Made by a program: the position numbers and the translations under genes. From Aliidiomarina minuta (lineage in GTDB: Bacteria; Pseudomonadota; Gammaproteobacteria; Enterobacterales; Alteromonadaceae), in the NCBI RefSeq assembly GCF_003987145.1, contig NZ_PIPL01000003.1, forward strand, positions 248,001 through 312,000: a stretch of 64,000 nt of DNA, given 5' to 3'. The notes below the pieces were generated by a model that was given only the letters and a program-made list of their open reading frames with translations, searched no databases and was not told the DNA's origin. This document shows, one piece after another, positions 8,086 through 16,801 of this stretch (position 1 is the first letter of the stretch; every line of letters begins with the position of its first letter).

Positions 8086-9750
8086 GTGGCTCAAAGCAGC
8101 CCAGCGAAGCATTACCTGAAGTCGCTGCAGAAACCTCTCGCGAGGCTTCTGCAGCGAACACGACTGGCGGGTCTGTTGCACGGGGTTAGTGTTATTGCCC
8201 AGTTCACATTGTTCGCCTGGTGGTTGCAACAGGTACTGATAGAAGAGCAAAAGGTGGCGGATACCTGGGCGGTGATTTTAGTACTGGTAGTTCTTGTTTT
8301 GTTGCGTACCTTGTTTGCTGCGTGGCAACAGCAACTAGCAGCAGATTGCGGACGGCTCGCCCAGCGAGAGGCCCGCTCTCGTTTACTAAAAGCCTGGCAG
8401 CAGCCTTTAGCCGGACGCCAGCAGTTAACCGATAAAGCCAGTACTGCAAACCTGATGCTTGAACCTGTCAACGGCCTCTATGGTTATTTTGCTCGCTTCC
8501 TGCCACAGCTCTGGATCGCAGCAGTGGTTCCCCTGTTGATTCTGATTGTGGTGGCCAGTCTGGATTGGGTCGCTGCTTTATTTTTGTTGTTTGCGGCGCC
8601 TATTATTCCTGCATTCATGGCTTTGGTTGGTATGGGCGCTGAACAACTGAATCAACGTCACTTTGAGACGACTCAGAAGCTGGCGGGTCTTTTTGTGGAC
8701 AGGGTCAGGAACCTGACCAACCTGCAGTTGTTCACCGCAACCGATGAAGCAATTGAGGATGTCAGCTGGGCCAGCAATACCTGTCGTCAGGCAAATATGA
8801 AAACACTCCGTGTGGCTTTTTTATCGTCGGCAGTGCTGGAGTTTTTTGCGGCGGTAGCTATAGCAGCGGTCGCTATTTATGTCGGCTTTTCGTTGTTGGG
8901 TTATTTCACTTTTGGGCCGGCATCGGAGATGACTTTATTTAGCGGGCTTACGGTATTATTACTGGCACCCGAGTTTTTTCAGCCCCTGCGTACTCTCTCT
9001 CAGCATTACCATGATCGTGCCAGTGCGCTGGGTGCTGCTGCTTTGTTAGCGGCTGAACCCTCAGTGGAAGTGACAAACCCTCCCTCCTCCTCCGAGGTAA
9101 TCGAAAATAGTCAGTCTATTCAAATCAGGCAGATGAGTTTTAGTTACCCTGGCATGTCGCAGCCGGTGTTTGAATCGCTAAATCATGCTTTTGCAAAAGG
9201 TCAGATTCATGTCATTCAGGGGCCGTCAGGCAGCGGTAAAAGCACCCTGATTCAGTTGCTACTGGGCTTTTTGCAACCTCAGCAGGGCTACATTCACTTA
9301 TTGGGAAAAGCTCCGGGTAGTATGCCCATTGCCTATCTACCCCAGCGTCCATTTATTGTTCAGGGTAGTTTAGCTGACAACCTGCGGTTGGTTACACCGG
9401 AGGCCTCCGAGCCAGCGATGCTAGAGGCATTAAAGCAGGTCGCCTTACTGGATTTAGTAGAGACTTTGGAGAGCGGTTTACAAACTGAAATAGGTGAGCA
9501 GGGCACAGGTCTTTCCGGTGGAGAAGCACAACGACTGGCGCTAGCCCGGGTTTTTCTGCAGCCGACAGATATTATTATTATGGACGAACCAACGGCGGCG
9601 CTGGATACCGAAACCAGTGCATCGGTGCAGAGGGCATTGCAGCAATTGCGTGCAGCTGGTCATACTTTGCTGGTGGTTACCCATGATCAAAGCCTGCTGC
9701 CGATGGCTGATAGCGTAACCCGTCTGCCGGAGAGTCTGAATGTGGAATAG
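8086..9750 (+). CDS. cydD: Thiol reductant ABC exporter subunit CydD
   Basis: The 554-residue half-transporter has an N-terminal six-helix membrane domain (about 1-310) and a C-terminal ATPase with Walker A GPSGSGKST, signature LSGGEAQR and Walker B DIIIMDEPTAALD, plus an H-loop histidine (VVTHDQS). CydDC exports glutathione and cysteine, and is needed for bd oxidase assembly. The GTG start lies directly after the cydB stop, with GAGGGT upstream as a weak ribosome site. It overlaps cydC by 11 bases, so the four cyd genes form one tight operon. Confidence 0.93.
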   Translation: MAQSSPAKHYLKSLQKPLARLLQRTRLAGLLHGVSVIAQFTLFAWWLQQVLIEEQKVADTWAVILVLVVLVLLRTLFAAWQQQLAADCGRLAQREARSRLLKAWQQPLAGRQQLTDKASTANLMLEPVNGLYGYFARFLPQLWIAAVVPLLILIVVASLDWVAALFLLFAAPIIPAFMALVGMGAEQLNQRHFETTQKLAGLFVDRVRNLTNLQLFTATDEAIEDVSWASNTCRQANMKTLRVAFLSSAVLEFFAAVAIAAVAIYVGFSLLGYFTFGPASEMTLFSGLTVLLLAPEFFQPLRTLSQHYHDRASALGAAALLAAEPSVEVTNPPSSSEVIENSQSIQIRQMSFSYPGMSQPVFESLNHAFAKGQIHVIQGPSGSGKSTLIQLLLGFLQPQQGYIHLLGKAPGSMPIAYLPQRPFIVQGSLADNLRLVTPEASEPAMLEALKQVALLDLVETLESGLQTEIGEQGTGLSGGEAQRLALARVFLQPTDIIIMDEPTAALDTETSASVQRALQQLRAAGHTLLVVTHDQSLLPMADSVTRLPESLNVE

Positions 9751-11386
9751 ATCTGACTGGCAGCAGCTTTATCCCTGGTTGGCGCCGCTGTATCAGCAAC
9801 CCTGGCGATTAGGGTCGGGCTTATTGCTAATGTTATTAACCGCCCTGGCAGGTATTGGTTTGCTGGGTGTGTCAGGCTGGTTTATTACCAGTGCGGCGGT
9901 GGCCTTGGTGGCATTTGATATTTATACGCCGGGTGGCGCAATACGTTTTTTCGCTTTATTACGAACTCTGAGCCGCTATCTGGAACGGTTGCGCAACCAT
10001 GACCTGGTGCTGCGTATGCAGTCGCAATGGCGTGTGCAGTTGTTTTCTGGACTAGCACGACGACAGCCTCTGAGTACAAGACGTTATCGGGCTGCGCATA
10101 TACTGCAACGGCTGACTCAGGATGTGGAGGCATTAGATAGCCTCCACCTCAGAATTCTGGCACCAACACTGGTTGCCGGGTTCAGCCTGGTAATTTTGTG
10201 TCTGCTGGTGGCTCTGTGGTTGCCATGGACTGCTCTGATTCTTTTTGTCTTACTGCTGAGCGGTAGCCTGTGTTTGTTAACCCTGTTAAGTCAGCAATTA
10301 AGCAGTGTGGCGAATCGGGAGCTAGGTGAAAGTGAGCGTTTACGTACTTTGGCTTTAGAGCATATAGAGGGGCAAGCCGAAATGCTGGCCTGGCAGGTAC
10401 AGGCCACGCATGAGCATAGCTTAATAGCTTGCGCAGAGCGCATGGCAACAGAGCATGAGCAGGTGCAAAAGCAGCAAGGGCTGGCTCAGGCCTGGCTGGA
10501 AGGGGGCAGCCAGCTGTGCATGTTATTGCTGGCGTTCAGTGCGTTAATAGCTTTTCAGCAGGAAGCCCTGACGGCGCCGGTTGCGGTATTATTACCGCTG
10601 GCATTGCTGGCGCTTCCGGAAGTATTGCTGGCGTTGCCTCAGGCCGGTGCTGTATGGGGCCGCGTGGTGGGTGCGGCTGGGCGGCTAAATACACAGGTGC
10701 TCAGTATTCAGCGGGAGACACAAGCCAGGCGTGTGACTGAAATCTTAGTAGAAACCCCGGTCGCTCTGACTTTCGAAAAAGTAAGTGTCCACTATCAGCA
10801 GCGACGCATATGGCAAAACCTGTCGCTGCATTTTGCAGCGGGCAGTATTCAGGTTGTAAGTGGTCCTTCCGGTGTTGGCAAAAGTAGCCTGGCGCATCTT
10901 GCCGCGGGTCTTGCGGTAGCTCAGGAAGGCCGTGTACTGGTCGATGGCAGACCGGTTGAAGATTATGCAAACTGGTACCAGCAAGTTGCTTACCTGACAC
11001 AGGAAAGTGCCTTATTGTCGTCGAGCATCGAGCATAATTTACGGCTTGGCAATGCAGACGCCAGCACCGAAGAGTTATGGCAGGTTTTACAGGCTGTAGA
11101 GCTGGACGTGTTGGTAAAGAGTTTGCCGGAAGGTCTGCAAAGCTGGACTGGCGATGGTGGCTGTCGGCTATCCGGTGGTCAGGCCCGACGTCTGGCACTG
11201 GCGCGGGCGTTATTAAAAAGCGCACCGCTGCTGATTCTTGATGAACCTTTTCGCGCTATTGATGCTGACAGCGAAAAACGAATTAGTCGCAACATTTTAC
11301 CCTGGTTGCAAAAGCGTACTGTCTTTATGATTGCGCATCAGACTGATTTATTACCGGTCGAATATCAGCGCCTGCAACTTGGTTAA
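9740..11386 (+). CDS. cydC: Thiol reductant ABC exporter subunit CydC
   Basis: This 548-residue partner of CydD begins in the cydD 3' end. It has the CydC N-terminal pattern (LTALAGIGLLGVSGWFITSAAVA), a membrane domain to about residue 320, and an ATPase domain with Walker A GPSGVGKSS, signature LSGGQARRL and Walker B LLILDEPFRAID. The D-loop region reads FRAID rather than the common TSALD, so this nucleotide site may be asymmetric, as in many heterodimeric exporters. The 3' end overlaps the convergent diguanylate cyclase gene by four bases and no terminator is visible. Confidence 0.93.
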   Translation: MWNRSDWQQLYPWLAPLYQQPWRLGSGLLLMLLTALAGIGLLGVSGWFITSAAVALVAFDIYTPGGAIRFFALLRTLSRYLERLRNHDLVLRMQSQWRVQLFSGLARRQPLSTRRYRAAHILQRLTQDVEALDSLHLRILAPTLVAGFSLVILCLLVALWLPWTALILFVLLLSGSLCLLTLLSQQLSSVANRELGESERLRTLALEHIEGQAEMLAWQVQATHEHSLIACAERMATEHEQVQKQQGLAQAWLEGGSQLCMLLLAFSALIAFQQEALTAPVAVLLPLALLALPEVLLALPQAGAVWGRVVGAAGRLNTQVLSIQRETQARRVTEILVETPVALTFEKVSVHYQQRRIWQNLSLHFAAGSIQVVSGPSGVGKSSLAHLAAGLAVAQEGRVLVDGRPVEDYANWYQQVAYLTQESALLSSSIEHNLRLGNADASTEELWQVLQAVELDVLVKSLPEGLQSWTGDGGCRLSGGQARRLALARALLKSAPLLILDEPFRAIDADSEKRISRNILPWLQKRTVFMIAHQTDLLPVEYQRLQLG

Positions 11387-12297
11387 TAGTAGCCACGGGC
11401 AATATTATTCTTGCCCTGTTGCTTTGCCTGGTACATGGCTTTATCGGCTGCCATCATAAGGTCTGAAGAAGCCCCAATCTGGCCGCGTTCAGAGCAATAC
11501 ACCCAACCGACAGAAACCGTTACTGGCCATTTTTCTCGTGTAAATAATTTGACTACCTGGTCGCATATTCGTTGTAGCGCAATCAGTGTTTGTTTTTCGT
11601 TGCTCTCGGCAAGGATAATGGCAAATTCGTCGCCCCCAATACGGGCGATTAGATCCCGGCTACGGCATAATTGATTAAGAAAATGGCCAAATTTTTGCAA
11701 CAGCAAATCGCCAATCTGATGCCCTTCCGTATCGTTCACCTCTTTGAAATTATCCAAATCCAGATAAGCCAGCGAAAAAGCAATATTGTGGTATTCAAGT
11801 TGAGTGAGATGGTTATCAAGAGCGGTGGAAAAAGCACGGCGATTGGGCAGGCCAGTTAATGAGTCTGTTTGCGCGTGGTGACGCTGCTTTTCCAGTTCCA
11901 GGCGAATTTGCTCTTCTGCATTCTGGCGTTTCGAATCATCACGAATGATAGCCACTGCGTAGTCTTTTTCGTCCAGGCGAATTTTACTGATCATTATATC
12001 GATGGCAAATATTTCGCCGCTGGAACGCTGCCCGGTAAGCACCAGGTCCTGGCCCATTTTGCGTTGAGCCGGATGTTCAAAAAAATTACTAACTTGCTGG
12101 TGATGGCTTTGTCGGCGTGGTAGCGGTAGCAGTATATCCAGAGGCTGCTGCAGTAAATCAGAGGTTGGGTAACCGAACATGCGGGCTGCGTTTTTATTAC
12201 TGAGTTGTATAATACTACTGCTATCGATAATTATTGCAGCATCAGGGATTGTTTCAAGAAACAACGCGTAGGTTTGAAAATTATCCATATACATCAT
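11383..12297 (-). CDS. PAS-GGDEF diguanylate cyclase
   Basis: The 304-residue cytosolic protein has an N-terminal PAS domain (about residues 10-125; PDAAIIIDSSSIIQLSNKNAARMFGY), a short coiled linker and a GGDEF domain (about 140-300). It has the start motif TDSLTGLPNRRAF, the catalytic GGDEF (ARIGGDEFAII) and an RxxD inhibitory site (RSRD) five residues before it, so it should make cyclic di-GMP and be feedback-inhibited. No membrane segment is seen. The first of several close ATG codons was used; 12294 or 12288 are alternatives. Its ligand is unknown. Cyclic di-GMP often governs pili and biofilm, but no direct link to the pilus locus is visible. Confidence 0.9.
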   Translation of the reverse strand: MMYMDNFQTYALFLETIPDAAIIIDSSSIIQLSNKNAARMFGYPTSDLLQQPLDILLPLPRRQSHHQQVSNFFEHPAQRKMGQDLVLTGQRSSGEIFAIDIMISKIRLDEKDYAVAIIRDDSKRQNAEEQIRLELEKQRHHAQTDSLTGLPNRRAFSTALDNHLTQLEYHNIAFSLAYLDLDNFKEVNDTEGHQIGDLLLQKFGHFLNQLCRSRDLIARIGGDEFAIILAESNEKQTLIALQRICDQVVKLFTREKWPVTVSVGWVYCSERGQIGASSDLMMAADKAMYQAKQQGKNNIARGYY

Positions 12298-12515
12298 TCA
12301 ACTGAGAGAATCCGCTTAACGCAAGAGAGGTATACTATATAGGTAAATCGTTTGCGACAATACGCCATTAGTGTGCTTGTGATTACTTAACAGGCACAAA
12401 TTTGTTTTTACGCAAAGGTAAGTTGATCTCATATCCTTGCACACATTCGTTATGCCTATGGTAATATGCAGCCCCAAAATCTGATTGCCTGAGAAGCGGG
12501 TTGCGGTGTGAATAA

Positions 12516-13166
12516 ATGCTGGTAATGATCGATAATTATGATTCGTTCACGCATAATCTGATGCGTTATTTTTGCGAGCTCGGGCAGCAGGTTAAAGTGT
12601 TTCGCAACGATGAAATTAGTCTCGATGCTATACAGGCAATGCAGCCAACGGGCCTGATTATATCGCCAGGCCCTGGAACTCCGGATAGCGCTGGAATCAC
12701 GTTACCTGCTATTGAATACTTTGCTTCCCGACTACCTGTGCTGGGGGTTTGCCTGGGTCATCAGGCCATAGGCCAGGTATTTGGCGCGAAAGTAGAACGT
12801 GCTGCACAGGTTATGCATGGCAAACGATCAGTTATCCGGAACAATGGGCAGGGTCTGTTTAGTGGTCTGCCGGAGCGTTTCGCAGTGACCCGGTATCATT
12901 CACTGGTATTGTCGCGAAAAGACTTTCCTGCAGAGCTCAAGATCGATGCCTGGGTGGACGATAACCCAACTACAGATATTATGGCGATTCGTCATGCCCA
13001 TTTGCCTGTATTTGGTGTTCAGTTTCATCCGGAGTCTGTGGTAACCGAGCACGGCCATTTTGTTTTGCGCCGGTTTTGTCAGTCAGCAGGAATAGCGGTG
13101 ACAGACCTTTCCATAATACCTGAATACCAGGGTAGTTTGCAGCAGTTAGGGTGTAATAGGAGTTAG
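12516..13166 (+). CDS. pabA: Aminodeoxychorismate/anthranilate synthase glutamine amidotransferase component
   Basis: The 216-residue class I glutamine amidotransferase has the oxyanion motif SPGPGTPDSAG, the catalytic cysteine in LGVCLGHQAIG (about residue 80) and the His-Glu pair in GVQFHPESV (about 170). It supplies ammonia to PabB for 4-aminobenzoate and folate synthesis, and possibly to TrpE. The position just upstream of argD/astC matches E. coli pabA, so I call pabA rather than trpG; no trp genes are nearby. The sequence extends about 25 residues beyond E. coli PabA at the C-terminus. Confidence 0.88.
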   Translation: MLVMIDNYDSFTHNLMRYFCELGQQVKVFRNDEISLDAIQAMQPTGLIISPGPGTPDSAGITLPAIEYFASRLPVLGVCLGHQAIGQVFGAKVERAAQVMHGKRSVIRNNGQGLFSGLPERFAVTRYHSLVLSRKDFPAELKIDAWVDDNPTTDIMAIRHAHLPVFGVQFHPESVVTEHGHFVLRRFCQSAGIAVTDLSIIPEYQGSLQQLGCNRS

Positions 13167-13172
13167 TACACA

Positions 13173-14357
13173 TTGTCGCAGTATAAACAGTTTCGGGTGT
13201 CTACCCAGAATGGTACGGATGATCGCCTGTCTTTACTTAACCGCCGGTTTATCAATTATTTGATAAGTCTGAATTTCGCCCGTGGCCAATATATGGCAGA
13301 AGAAGGGTTGGAAGAAGACGAAGATTATGAAACCCGCGAATTGTTGGCTGTTGAACAGCACCAGCGGGCTGAGAAAGCACGTAAAAATGCAGTTCAGGAC
13401 CGTCAGCGTGAAGAAGTCGAGAAACTGTTGCATGCGCGCGTGTATAAAGAAATAGAAAAACGTCTTCAGGATCATGAATATATCTGCGAGCGCGTGTTAG
13501 GTATTCCGGCAAGTACACCTAAACTGCTTGATGCTATTCATGCTCCGTCCACCACATCACGTCAGGTGGAGCAGTTAGCGACCAACCTCGACTGGTTGCA
13601 GATCGGGCTGGTTAAAATTGTCAATATGCCACCTTTTGCGGACCCTAATGATTCTAAACGGGCAAAAATAACCAATTTCCGGGGTGCCCTTAATTTTGTC
13701 GGTGCTGTGGATTTATGTGTCATTGTGCCAGCGCTTGCTATGCAAAGTTGGCTTCCGCCTGCCGAGCCACCTTTTAGTCTGTTACGACGGAAACTCTGGC
13801 AACATGTATTAGGCACCGGCATTCTGACACAGCGTTTAGCTGAATTAGATGGCAAGCTGGATCCCGCGGTAGCTTTTGCCGCTGGCATTTTTCATGAAAT
13901 GGGCAAAGTCGTGCTGGCCAGACTTTTTCTGTTGGTGTTTGACGATGTGCGCTCACGAATGTTTGATACCTTCCGTAAAGACCCTCATTCGCGCCGCTAC
14001 AATGCGTTATTAGAAATTAAGCCGGATCAGCAGTTTTTGCGTGACTTAATGCTACAAAAGGAACGTGAGGTAACCGGTAATCTGTTTAAGGGTTTTGCCT
14101 TCCAGCGTTTGCCGTTAGATGCAATTTACGAAGAATTTGCTGCGGCTCGTAGTATTAAAGATACTACCGGTTACGCGCGAATTCTGACGCAGGCAAATAC
14201 TTATAGTGAGTTTCGTTTGTTGCATGCAGCGAATCTGGCGACACTGGAAGACGGTAAAAAAATGTTCGCCAATGTCCGGTTAAGCGGTAAAACCATCCTC
14301 GAATTGCGTAAATTACATCTGAAAAAGCTGATTTTAAGTCGCGGTCGTGAAAGTTAA
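13173..14357 (+). CDS. HDOD domain protein
   Basis: This 394-residue protein probably starts at a TTG (13173) with GGAG ten bases upstream, immediately after pabA. Residues about 1-100 are charged and partly coiled-coil (EEGLEEDEDYETRELLAVEQHQRAEKARK is spread over about 43-71). Residues about 105-310 are an HDOD fold (a degenerate HD phosphohydrolase), with HxxG-like AAGIFHEMGKVVLARLF but no complete HD metal set. HDOD proteins are signalling outputs linked to cyclic di-GMP and stress responses, and their biochemistry is mostly unknown. The close spacing suggests co-transcription with pabA. Confidence 0.78.
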   Translation: MSQYKQFRVSTQNGTDDRLSLLNRRFINYLISLNFARGQYMAEEGLEEDEDYETRELLAVEQHQRAEKARKNAVQDRQREEVEKLLHARVYKEIEKRLQDHEYICERVLGIPASTPKLLDAIHAPSTTSRQVEQLATNLDWLQIGLVKIVNMPPFADPNDSKRAKITNFRGALNFVGAVDLCVIVPALAMQSWLPPAEPPFSLLRRKLWQHVLGTGILTQRLAELDGKLDPAVAFAAGIFHEMGKVVLARLFLLVFDDVRSRMFDTFRKDPHSRRYNALLEIKPDQQFLRDLMLQKEREVTGNLFKGFAFQRLPLDAIYEEFAAARSIKDTTGYARILTQANTYSEFRLLHAANLATLEDGKKMFANVRLSGKTILELRKLHLKKLILSRGRES

Positions 14358-14370
14358 TAAATAATTTTAT

Positions 14371-14413
14371 GCGTAAGTATCCACCTCTATTGAGGCTAGT
14401 CGGATACTTATGC
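14371..14413. other. Long imperfect hairpin in the pabA/HDOD-argD gap
   Basis: GCGTAAGTATCC (14371-14382) pairs with GGATACTTATGC (14402-14413) with a single G-T wobble, and an inner CCTC-TATT-GAGG stem continues it. No T-run follows, so it is not a standard intrinsic terminator. It could stabilise the 3' end of the upstream message or be an operator. Confidence 0.35.
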
Positions 14414-14500
14414 AGTTCTTCTGAAAGTCTACTTACAGCTGCACCCTGAGCAGGGTACTGACGCAGACAAAGGGCCTTATTTCTGGCATACTAAGCAACC

Positions 14501-14514
14501 TGAATTCCGATTCT
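14501..14514. promoter_or_regulatory. Candidate ArgR box
   Basis: TGAAT-TCCG-ATTCT matches the ARG-box core TGAAT-N4-ATTCA at nine of ten arm positions, 26 bases before the argD/astC start. Arginine control of this gene set is expected. The four central bases are not all A/T and I see no clear second box beside it. Confidence 0.35.
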
Positions 14515-14539
14515 TAAGATTACCCAGGAGTGTATTGAT

Positions 14540-15763
14540 ATGTCTGAGGCAATGCCTGTTTCACGCGCGTTATTCGATGAGGTCATGGTACCTAATTACA
14601 ATCCATCCGCTTTTATTCCGGTAAAAGGTAAGGGCTCTCGTGTATGGGACCAGGACGACCGCGAATATGTCGATTTCGCTGGTGGTATTGCGGTTAATTG
14701 TTTAGGCCACTGCCACCCGGCTATGGTTGATGCGCTCACCGAGCAAGGCAACAAAATCTGGCACCTGGCTAATGTGATGACCAACGAGCCGGCTTTGCGC
14801 CTCGCGAAGAAGCTGACTCAGGCTACTTTTGCAGAACGTGTTTATTTTGCTAACTCGGGCGCAGAAGCCAATGAAGCGGCTCTTAAACTGGCGCGCCGTT
14901 GGGCACTGGAAGAACATGGTGTTGAGAAACAGCAGATTATTGCTTTTCAGAAAGGTTTCCATGGACGCACCTTCTTTACTGTGACCGTAGGCGGTCAGGC
15001 CGCGTATTCTGACGGTTTTGGACCTAAGCCTGGCGCTATTGAACACGTAGAATACAATGATCTGTCGAGCCTGGAAGCTGTTATTTCAGACCAAACCTGT
15101 GCAGTAATGATAGAGCCGCTGCAAGGTGAAGGCGGTGTGGTTCCTGGCGAGAAAGAATTTTTAGCGGGAGTACGTAACCTTTGTGACAAGCACAATGCCC
15201 TGCTTATTTTTGATGAAGTCCAGACTGGTTTCGGTCGTACCGGAACCCTGTATGCCTATGAACAAAGTGGTGTGACACCGGACATTCTGACGTCAGCGAA
15301 AGCTCTGGGCGGTGGTTTCCCAATTGGCGCTATGCTCACCACCAGTGCTATTGCAGCACACCTTAAACCGGGTACTCACGGCAGTACTTATGGTGGCAAT
15401 CCTTTAGCCTGCGCCGTTTCAGAAGCAGTGATGGATGTGGTTAATACACCCGAAGTGTTGAACGGTGTTAAGCAACGAGAGCAAATGTTCCGTGAAAAGC
15501 TGCAGGCTATTAATGCTAAGTATGACGTATTCAGTGAAGTTCGTGGTCAGGGTCTGTTGTTAGGCGCGGCGTTGAACGATAAGTTTAAAGGTAAATCACG
15601 AGAGTTTTTACTGGCTTCTGCGGAGCATGGTCTGATGGTTTTAATTGCTGGTGCCGATGTGGTTCGTTTTACGCCGTCGCTGGTAATTCCGCAGGAAGAT
15701 ATTGAAGAAGGTCTGCAACGGTTTGAAAAAGCAGTAGCTCAGGTGGTTGCCAGTCATGGCTAA
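14540..15763 (+). CDS. argD: Acetylornithine/succinylornithine aminotransferase
   Basis: This 407-residue class III PLP aminotransferase has the entrance motif YVDFAGGIAVNCLGHCHP, the SGAEANEAALK phosphate-binding loop, the DEVQTGFGRTG cofactor region and the PLP lysine in TSAKALGGGFPIGAM (about residue 253). It can serve arginine biosynthesis (acetylornithine) and, because astA and astD follow directly, arginine catabolism (succinylornithine, AstC). An AGGAG site lies nine bases before the ATG. It is probably bifunctional; the sequence alone cannot separate ArgD from AstC. Confidence 0.9.
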   Translation: MSEAMPVSRALFDEVMVPNYNPSAFIPVKGKGSRVWDQDDREYVDFAGGIAVNCLGHCHPAMVDALTEQGNKIWHLANVMTNEPALRLAKKLTQATFAERVYFANSGAEANEAALKLARRWALEEHGVEKQQIIAFQKGFHGRTFFTVTVGGQAAYSDGFGPKPGAIEHVEYNDLSSLEAVISDQTCAVMIEPLQGEGGVVPGEKEFLAGVRNLCDKHNALLIFDEVQTGFGRTGTLYAYEQSGVTPDILTSAKALGGGFPIGAMLTTSAIAAHLKPGTHGSTYGGNPLACAVSEAVMDVVNTPEVLNGVKQREQMFREKLQAINAKYDVFSEVRGQGLLLGAALNDKFKGKSREFLLASAEHGLMVLIAGADVVRFTPSLVIPQEDIEEGLQRFEKAVAQVVASHG

Positions 15764-16790
15764 AGGGAAGCAGGGGCCACTGATTATCCGCCCGATCACC
15801 GAGGCGGATTATGATGCTTTATATCAGTGTGCTATTGAATCAGGTCATGGCTTTACGTCATTACCGGTTGATGAAGAATTGCTGCGCCGGCGTATTTCGC
15901 GTGCGCAGCGCGCCTTTGTCGCCAGTAGTATTAAACAACCTGGTGAAGAGGGTTATTTATTTGTCATGGAAGATACCAGTGATGGCTCTATTGCTGGTGT
16001 CAGTGGCATCGAAGCCGCCGTAGGCTTATCGGAAGCTTTTTATCATTATCATCTGGGTAAAGTAGTGCATCATTCACCGAAGCACGGTGTTTATAATGCG
16101 CTGGAAACACTAACGCTGTGTAATGACTACACCGGGGTATCTGAGCTTTGCACCTTGTTCTTGCGTGAAAAGTACCGCAAAGGGCGCAATGGAAGGGCTT
16201 TGTCAAAATTCCGCCTGTTATTTATGACTGAGTTTAAAAAGAGATTCTCGACCAATGTTTTCGCAGAAATGCGAGGTGTGTCTGATGAGAATGGACGTTC
16301 TCCGTTCTGGGACTGGCTGGAAAGACACTTCTTCACCATGGACTTTCCGCGTGCCGATTATTTAACCGGAATTGGCGATAAAACCTTTGTGGCAGAGCTT
16401 ATGCCGCGTTTCCCAATTTACGTGAATATGCTGGATAAAGCGGCGCAGGAAGTTGTAGGTAAGGTACATCCTAACACTTTGCCCGCGTTAAAACTGCTGC
16501 AGTCTGAAGGACTGCGTTTTCGTAATTATGTGGATATTTTTGATGGCGGTCCCACAGTGGAAGGGGAATTAAGCCAGTTGCGTACGGTACGTAACAGTTG
16601 CCTGCGCACCGTTAAAACAGGCGTCCCGCAGGACCCTGAAAATTATTTATTATGTAACCAGCAACTGGAAAACTTTCGTGCCTGTCAGGGCAATGTGAGT
16701 GTTCAGGATGATGAAGTCATAGTCGACGTTGAAACCGCAGCAGCGCTGCAGGTTAGCAACGGCGACCAGATACGAATTGCACCTCTGTAA
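15756..16790 (+). CDS. astA: Arginine N-succinyltransferase
   Basis: The 344-residue AstA-family enzyme transfers succinyl from succinyl-CoA to arginine, the first step of the AST pathway. It begins at the ATG overlapping the argD stop by eight bases (AGGTGG upstream); a TTG at 15747 is a less likely start. Family segments include LIIRPITEADYDALYQCAIE, GHGFTSLP, KVVHHSPKHGVYNALETLTLCNDY, LFLREKYRKGRNGRALSK, FWDWLERHFFTMDFPRADYL and NYVDIFDGGPTVE. The length is normal. It is cytosolic and co-transcribed with argD/astC and astD. No astB or astE is nearby. Confidence 0.95.
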   Translation: MAKGKQGPLIIRPITEADYDALYQCAIESGHGFTSLPVDEELLRRRISRAQRAFVASSIKQPGEEGYLFVMEDTSDGSIAGVSGIEAAVGLSEAFYHYHLGKVVHHSPKHGVYNALETLTLCNDYTGVSELCTLFLREKYRKGRNGRALSKFRLLFMTEFKKRFSTNVFAEMRGVSDENGRSPFWDWLERHFFTMDFPRADYLTGIGDKTFVAELMPRFPIYVNMLDKAAQEVVGKVHPNTLPALKLLQSEGLRFRNYVDIFDGGPTVEGELSQLRTVRNSCLRTVKTGVPQDPENYLLCNQQLENFRACQGNVSVQDDEVIVDVETAAALQVSNGDQIRIAPL

Positions 16791-16801
16791 GGAGATTGAA
16801 T

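Noticed and set aside
10701..11225. 174-codon open frame antisense to cydC
   Set aside because: It is opposite the cydC ATPase domain, whose motifs are complete; composition is not protein-like.
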